Shown here in pieces: positions 14,173-16,622 of a stretch of 16,622 nt of DNA. Origin of the DNA: an archaeon. Lineage in GTDB: Archaea > Micrarchaeota > Micrarchaeia > Norongarragalinales > SBBD01. The position numbers and the translations under genes were made by a program. The notes beneath the pieces are model-generated. The model worked only from the letters and a program-made list of their open reading frames with translations, was not told the origin of the DNA and searched no databases. Positions within the stretch are counted from its first letter, which is position 1, and each line of letters starts with the position of its first letter. The DNA lies in NCBI GenBank assembly GCA_005239845.1, contig SBBD01000179.1, forward strand, positions 1-16,622. Direction: 5' to 3'.

Positions 14173-14853
14173 CTAGAGTTGCAGCAACATTTCTTCCAGC
14201 AGTTTTTTCGGGTCCCTGCTCTTCACGTACGCGCTCGCCAAAAGCACGCCTTCCGCTCCCAATTCCCTCGACTTCGCGACGTCCTCTGCCGTTGAAACTC
14301 CTGCCCCCACGAGCACCACGGTGCGCGGACTTATTTTCTTGATTTCTTTTACCGAATGCGTGACGATTTCGGGCTTTGTCGTGCTCACGGAAACGCCTTT
14401 CCCGATGAGCTCCGGAGGCTCTACGGCGATGCAGGGCGGATGAAAAGCCGCGATTTGCTTGGCTTCCTCCACGCTGTCCGCGCAAACGATCAGCTCGAGT
14501 CCCACTTTCCGCGCATGTTCAATCGTTTTCCTCACGTTTTCCAGCCCGATTTTTTTCTCGGAATGATTCAGCAAGCTGCCCGGGATTCCATTTTCCAGTA
14601 ACGTCTCCGCGGCCACGCTTCCCGTGAACGCCCCCTGCGAAACGACGTCCACGTGCTGCGCAAAAATGCGGAAATGGGGACTCGGAGGAAATTGTTTTGA
14701 GAGCCGTGCCAGTTCTGGAGCCTGAGGGCAAACGATGACGTGCTTCTTGTGCTTTTCCGCCACTTCCTTGGCTATCCGCACCAATGGTTCCGTCTTTCCT
14801 GCCGTGGCTTCCGGATACGTTTTCAAGTTCAAAACTAACAGCGGCGTATCCAT
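14173..14853 (-). CDS. tpiA: Triosephosphate isomerase (archaeal short form)
   Basis: This cytosolic TIM-barrel enzyme interconverts glyceraldehyde-3-phosphate and dihydroxyacetone phosphate in glycolysis and gluconeogenesis. At 226 aa it matches the short archaeal form, which assembles as tetramers in characterised relatives. The substrate-binding N9 and K11 (NLKTY), catalytic H97 (LLNHSEKK) and catalytic E145 (AVEPPELIGKG) are all present. So are the phosphate-binding loops (GAGVSTAEDV and EGVLLASAYV). ATG 14853 gives the usual N-terminus (LLVLNLKTY). GAGG lies 10 nt upstream, so this is a led rather than leaderless start. The gene is 69 bp downstream of the small tail-anchored gene and has no visible TATA box of its own, which suggests co-transcription. 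Confidence 0.96.
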   Translation of the reverse strand: MDTPLLVLNLKTYPEATAGKTEPLVRIAKEVAEKHKKHVIVCPQAPELARLSKQFPPSPHFRIFAQHVDVVSQGAFTGSVAAETLLENGIPGSLLNHSEKKIGLENVRKTIEHARKVGLELIVCADSVEEAKQIAAFHPPCIAVEPPELIGKGVSVSTTKPEIVTHSVKEIKKISPRTVVLVGAGVSTAEDVAKSRELGAEGVLLASAYVKSRDPKKLLEEMLLQL

Positions 14854-14922
14854 TTTTTCTAACCCTCGTTCTCCTTACTCTTTCTACCTTTTCCGCACAT
14901 GGGTTCACTGCTTTCTCTTTTT

Positions 14923-15168
14923 TCATCCGAAATAGGCCCGCAACAACGCGCCCAGTACCAACGCCAGAAGCACGGCCACGATGACGAGCACGATGTAGAG
15001 CACGCCCTTGATTTCGAACACTTTGTCTTCCACGACTTTGCCGACTTTCTCGTCGTATTCCGCGAGTTCGTCAACGCGTTCGTGGACTCCGGCGAGCTCC
15101 TTGTTCAAGAGGTCAAGCTTGGCCTCCAGGCGGTCGAGCGCTTTTTTTGCATCCGGGCCTAACACCAT
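14923..15168 (-). CDS. Small tail-anchored coiled-coil protein
   Basis: This 81-aa protein is not assigned to a family. Residues about 6-50 are a charged heptad-like helix (KKALDRLEAKLDLLNKELAGVHERVDELAEYDEKVGKVVEDKV). A single C-terminal membrane helix follows (GVLYIVLVIVAVLLALVLGALL, about 55-76) with a very short tail (RAYFG). This layout means a cytosolic coiled coil held at the membrane by its C-terminus. Its ATG lies about 28 bp after the centre of a TATA box. It probably shares a transcript with tpiA, though no functional link is apparent. Coding likelihood rests on the organised domain layout and the good promoter. Confidence 0.7.
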   Translation of the reverse strand: MVLGPDAKKALDRLEAKLDLLNKELAGVHERVDELAEYDEKVGKVVEDKVFEIKGVLYIVLVIVAVLLALVLGALLRAYFG

Positions 15169-15192
15169 ACGAACACCGATTACCTTGCCAAC

Positions 15193-15210
15193 GCATAAAA
15201 AGCCTTTCCC
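15193..15210 (-). promoter_or_regulatory. Promoter of the tail-anchored gene and tpiA
   Basis: The minus strand reads GGGAAAGGCTTTTTATGC: a GGGAAAGG BRE-like element followed by a TATA box. Its centre is about 28 bp before ATG 15168, predicting an almost leaderless transcript. A short inverted repeat (CCCT-TATTT-AGGG, 15208-15220) overlaps the upstream edge and could be an operator. Confidence 0.5.
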
Positions 15211-15286
15211 TTATTTAGGGCGGATTTCGACCTTGCGTGTTTTCTGTTTTTTTCATGTGCGTAGTAAAGTTTGCGAGTGCGTTACT

Positions 15287-15295
15287 CTTTTAAAG
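15287..15295 (+). promoter_or_regulatory. M29 aminopeptidase promoter (TATA CTTTTAAAG)
   Basis: CTTTTAAAG is centred 25 bp before ATG 15316, and no ribosome binding site precedes that ATG, so the mRNA should be leaderless. This excludes the in-frame upstream TTG at 15271 as the start. The 147-bp gap 15169-15315 otherwise holds the opposing promoter and a T-rich stretch near 15241-15253. Confidence 0.6.
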
Positions 15296-15315
15296 ATAGC
15301 CCAAAACATAAGGTT

Positions 15316-16353
15316 ATGAAACCCTTGGAACGTGCGGCTTCCAATGTAGTCCACAAGTGCCTTCGCGTTCAACCCGCAGACCGAGTCGTATTGATTACGG
15401 ATCAATCCACCCAACGTATTGCGGAGGCGGTCCATTCCAAGGTAAATTCGATAGGGGCCCAGGTGCTTCGCATCAACCTCGATGAGTATGGGTCTCGCCC
15501 GTTGACCGGATTTCCTCCGCAGATGAGGCGCCAAATCGTACGTTTCAAGCCGACCGTGTCTTGGTTTGCGGCAGCAGCCGGTGAAGGCGAGCTGCCTAAT
15601 CTGCGTAGGCCCTTGGGAAAGCTGCTGCGTGAAAATTTGCGCACGCGGCATGCCCACAGCCCCGCCCTTACAGAAGAAGTACTGCTTCGAGGCATGCGGA
15701 CCGATTATGACCGGATAGCCGCCTTAACTCACGCGGTGCACTCCATCGTCCGCCATGCCCGCCGGATTCAGGTTCGTACTCCTGCCGGAACTAATCTCGA
15801 CATCGAGTTAAACCCTCGAAGGCGGTGGAAGCTCTCTACGGGCTTCATTCATCAACAAGGGGGGTGGTCAAACCTGCCGGACGGCGAGCTTTATACGGCT
15901 CCGTGGAACGTAAACGGCACGCTCGTCGTCGACGGTTGTTTGGGGGATTGGTTCAAAAAATACGGCGAGATTCATAACAGTCCGGTAACCATCACCGTAC
16001 GCAACGGTCGAGCCCTCCTGCGATCCATTCATTGTGCAAATGGGGAAATAGAGCAAAACTTGCGGACGTACTTAAAACAACATCCTAACTCCAACCGTGT
16101 CGGCGAACTCGGCATTGGAACCAACTTTGAACTCACGGATTTGATCGGGAACCTCCTTTTGGATGAAAAGTTTCCGGGAATTCACGTCGCTTTTGGGGAT
16201 CCATATGCACATCACACGGGCGCAAAATGGTCTGCGCCTTCTCACATCGATGGTGTGCTCCGCCGTTGCACTATTGTAGTGGACGGCAGGAAGATAATGA
16301 AAAACGGGACGTTTGCCCCCGAGCTACTTCGCGCTACCCAAATCAAAAGATGA
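15316..16353 (+). CDS. M29-family metallo-aminopeptidase
   Basis: This 345-aa cytosolic peptidase is related to aminopeptidases T/S (COG2309-type, two-metal), which remove N-terminal residues from peptides. The N-terminal half has the nucleotide-fold-like pattern PADRVVLITDQSTQRIAEAVHSKV. The catalytic half contains likely metal ligands in family order: E191 in DGELYTAP, E264 in VGELGIGTN, H290 in GIHVAFGDPY, and H310 and D312 in SHIDG. The hallmark GNLLLDEK is also present. The spacing between the two histidines (20 residues) is shorter than I recall for bacterial members, as is overall length. The start is fixed by the TATA box 25 bp upstream. Arginine and leucine codons look less biased than in the pilus genes. 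It ends 15 bp from the convergent hypothetical gene. Confidence 0.85.
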   Translation: MKPLERAASNVVHKCLRVQPADRVVLITDQSTQRIAEAVHSKVNSIGAQVLRINLDEYGSRPLTGFPPQMRRQIVRFKPTVSWFAAAAGEGELPNLRRPLGKLLRENLRTRHAHSPALTEEVLLRGMRTDYDRIAALTHAVHSIVRHARRIQVRTPAGTNLDIELNPRRRWKLSTGFIHQQGGWSNLPDGELYTAPWNVNGTLVVDGCLGDWFKKYGEIHNSPVTITVRNGRALLRSIHCANGEIEQNLRTYLKQHPNSNRVGELGIGTNFELTDLIGNLLLDEKFPGIHVAFGDPYAHHTGAKWSAPSHIDGVLRRCTIVVDGRKIMKNGTFAPELLRATQIKR

Positions 16354-16368
16354 TTCCCGGCGACGCTC

Positions 16369-16614
16369 CTACAAAGCCTGCTTCTCATGCTTTTCCAGTT
16401 TCACGCGCAACTCCAGCACGGGTTTCCCTTCCACCGCCAACCTTATTTTCCCCTCCTTCATTTCCACCGCAACGGCTTCCTCTTCCTCCAAACCGTCTAT
16501 TTCTGACGTTTCTACCTGCAACAATTCAACCATTTTTTTTCCTGTTTCATCCAACGTTTTTACAACCACTTCTTTCGGGGCCCTCCTTTCCACTTCAAAC
16601 TCTTTCACGCCCAA
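16369..16614 (-). CDS. Hypothetical acidic protein, possibly partial at window edge
   Basis: This frame of at least 81 residues ends TAG at 16371-16369, convergent with the aminopeptidase. The sequence is rich in Glu, Lys and Val with alternating patterns typical of beta strands (FEVERRAPKEVVVKTL, EEEAVAVEMKEGKIRLAVEGKPVLELRVKLEK). The frame stays open to the right edge, so it may be the C-terminal part of a longer protein. Candidate internal starts are TTG 16614 and GTG 16608, the latter with AGGG 8 nt upstream. I do not recognise the family. There are no membrane segments. Confidence 0.5.
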   Translation of the reverse strand: MGVKEFEVERRAPKEVVVKTLDETGKKMVELLQVETSEIDGLEEEEAVAVEMKEGKIRLAVEGKPVLELRVKLEKHEKQAL

Positions 16615-16622
16615 TACCCTAA

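Noticed and set aside
15271..15315. TTG start at 15271 for the aminopeptidase
   Set aside because: The TATA box lies inside this extension and places the transcript start at ATG 15316.
1..16622. CRISPR arrays, insertion sequences, integrase sites
   Set aside because: No regularly spaced direct repeats, transposase motifs or terminal inverted repeats were found by eye on either strand.

Overview
This window looks archaeal. It carries PurP (the archaeal FAICAR synthetase), an archaeal-type glutamyl-tRNA synthetase, a free-standing AlaX editing protein, a short (226 aa) archaeal triosephosphate isomerase and class III (Q-x-S-x-E type) prepilin signals. Several first genes have a TATA-like box about 25 bp before the ATG, as expected for leaderless archaeal mRNAs. 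Content and gene size would fit a DPANN or euryarchaeal genome such as Micrarchaeota or Diapherotrites, but I cannot assign the lineage from the sequence alone.

Layout. Positions 1-3600 hold housekeeping genes on the minus strand: gltX followed by alaX, probably co-transcribed, then purP with its own promoter and cut by the left window edge. Positions 3618-14108 are one divergent surface-appendage locus. On the minus strand, read from the centre leftward, are a winged-helix/coiled-coil protein, a secretion ATPase of the TadA/VirB11/ArlI superfamily, and two T2SF (TadB/TadC-like) membrane proteins. On the plus strand, read rightward, are two small class III pilin-like proteins, a third membrane-anchored pilin-like protein, a 1242-aa vWA-domain protein and a 317-aa anchored surface protein. 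The last four plus-strand genes overlap or nearly touch. A 90-bp divergent promoter at 7938-8027 serves both arms and contains a perfect 8-bp inverted repeat between the two TATA boxes. Positions 14173-15168 hold tpiA and a small tail-anchored coiled-coil gene on the minus strand. A divergently transcribed M29 metallo-aminopeptidase follows, and a minus-strand hypothetical gene runs to the right edge.

Interpretation. The ATPase and the two T2SF proteins would form the inner-membrane motor that assembles the pilins. The vWA protein, analogous in layout to TadG, would be a large glycosylated adhesin or tip subunit. The most unusual feature is that its vWA domain appears to be interrupted, just after the third metal-site motif, by about 275 residues that divide into seven blades of about 39 residues, i.e. 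a predicted seven-bladed beta-propeller. Other points of interest are a likely ATT start codon for the second pilin, a candidate ~100-nt structured RNA upstream of the ATPase gene, an imperfect copy of the gltX 5' coding end in its own leader, and recurrent promoter elements. No prepilin peptidase, CRISPR array, tRNA, rRNA or insertion sequence was seen.
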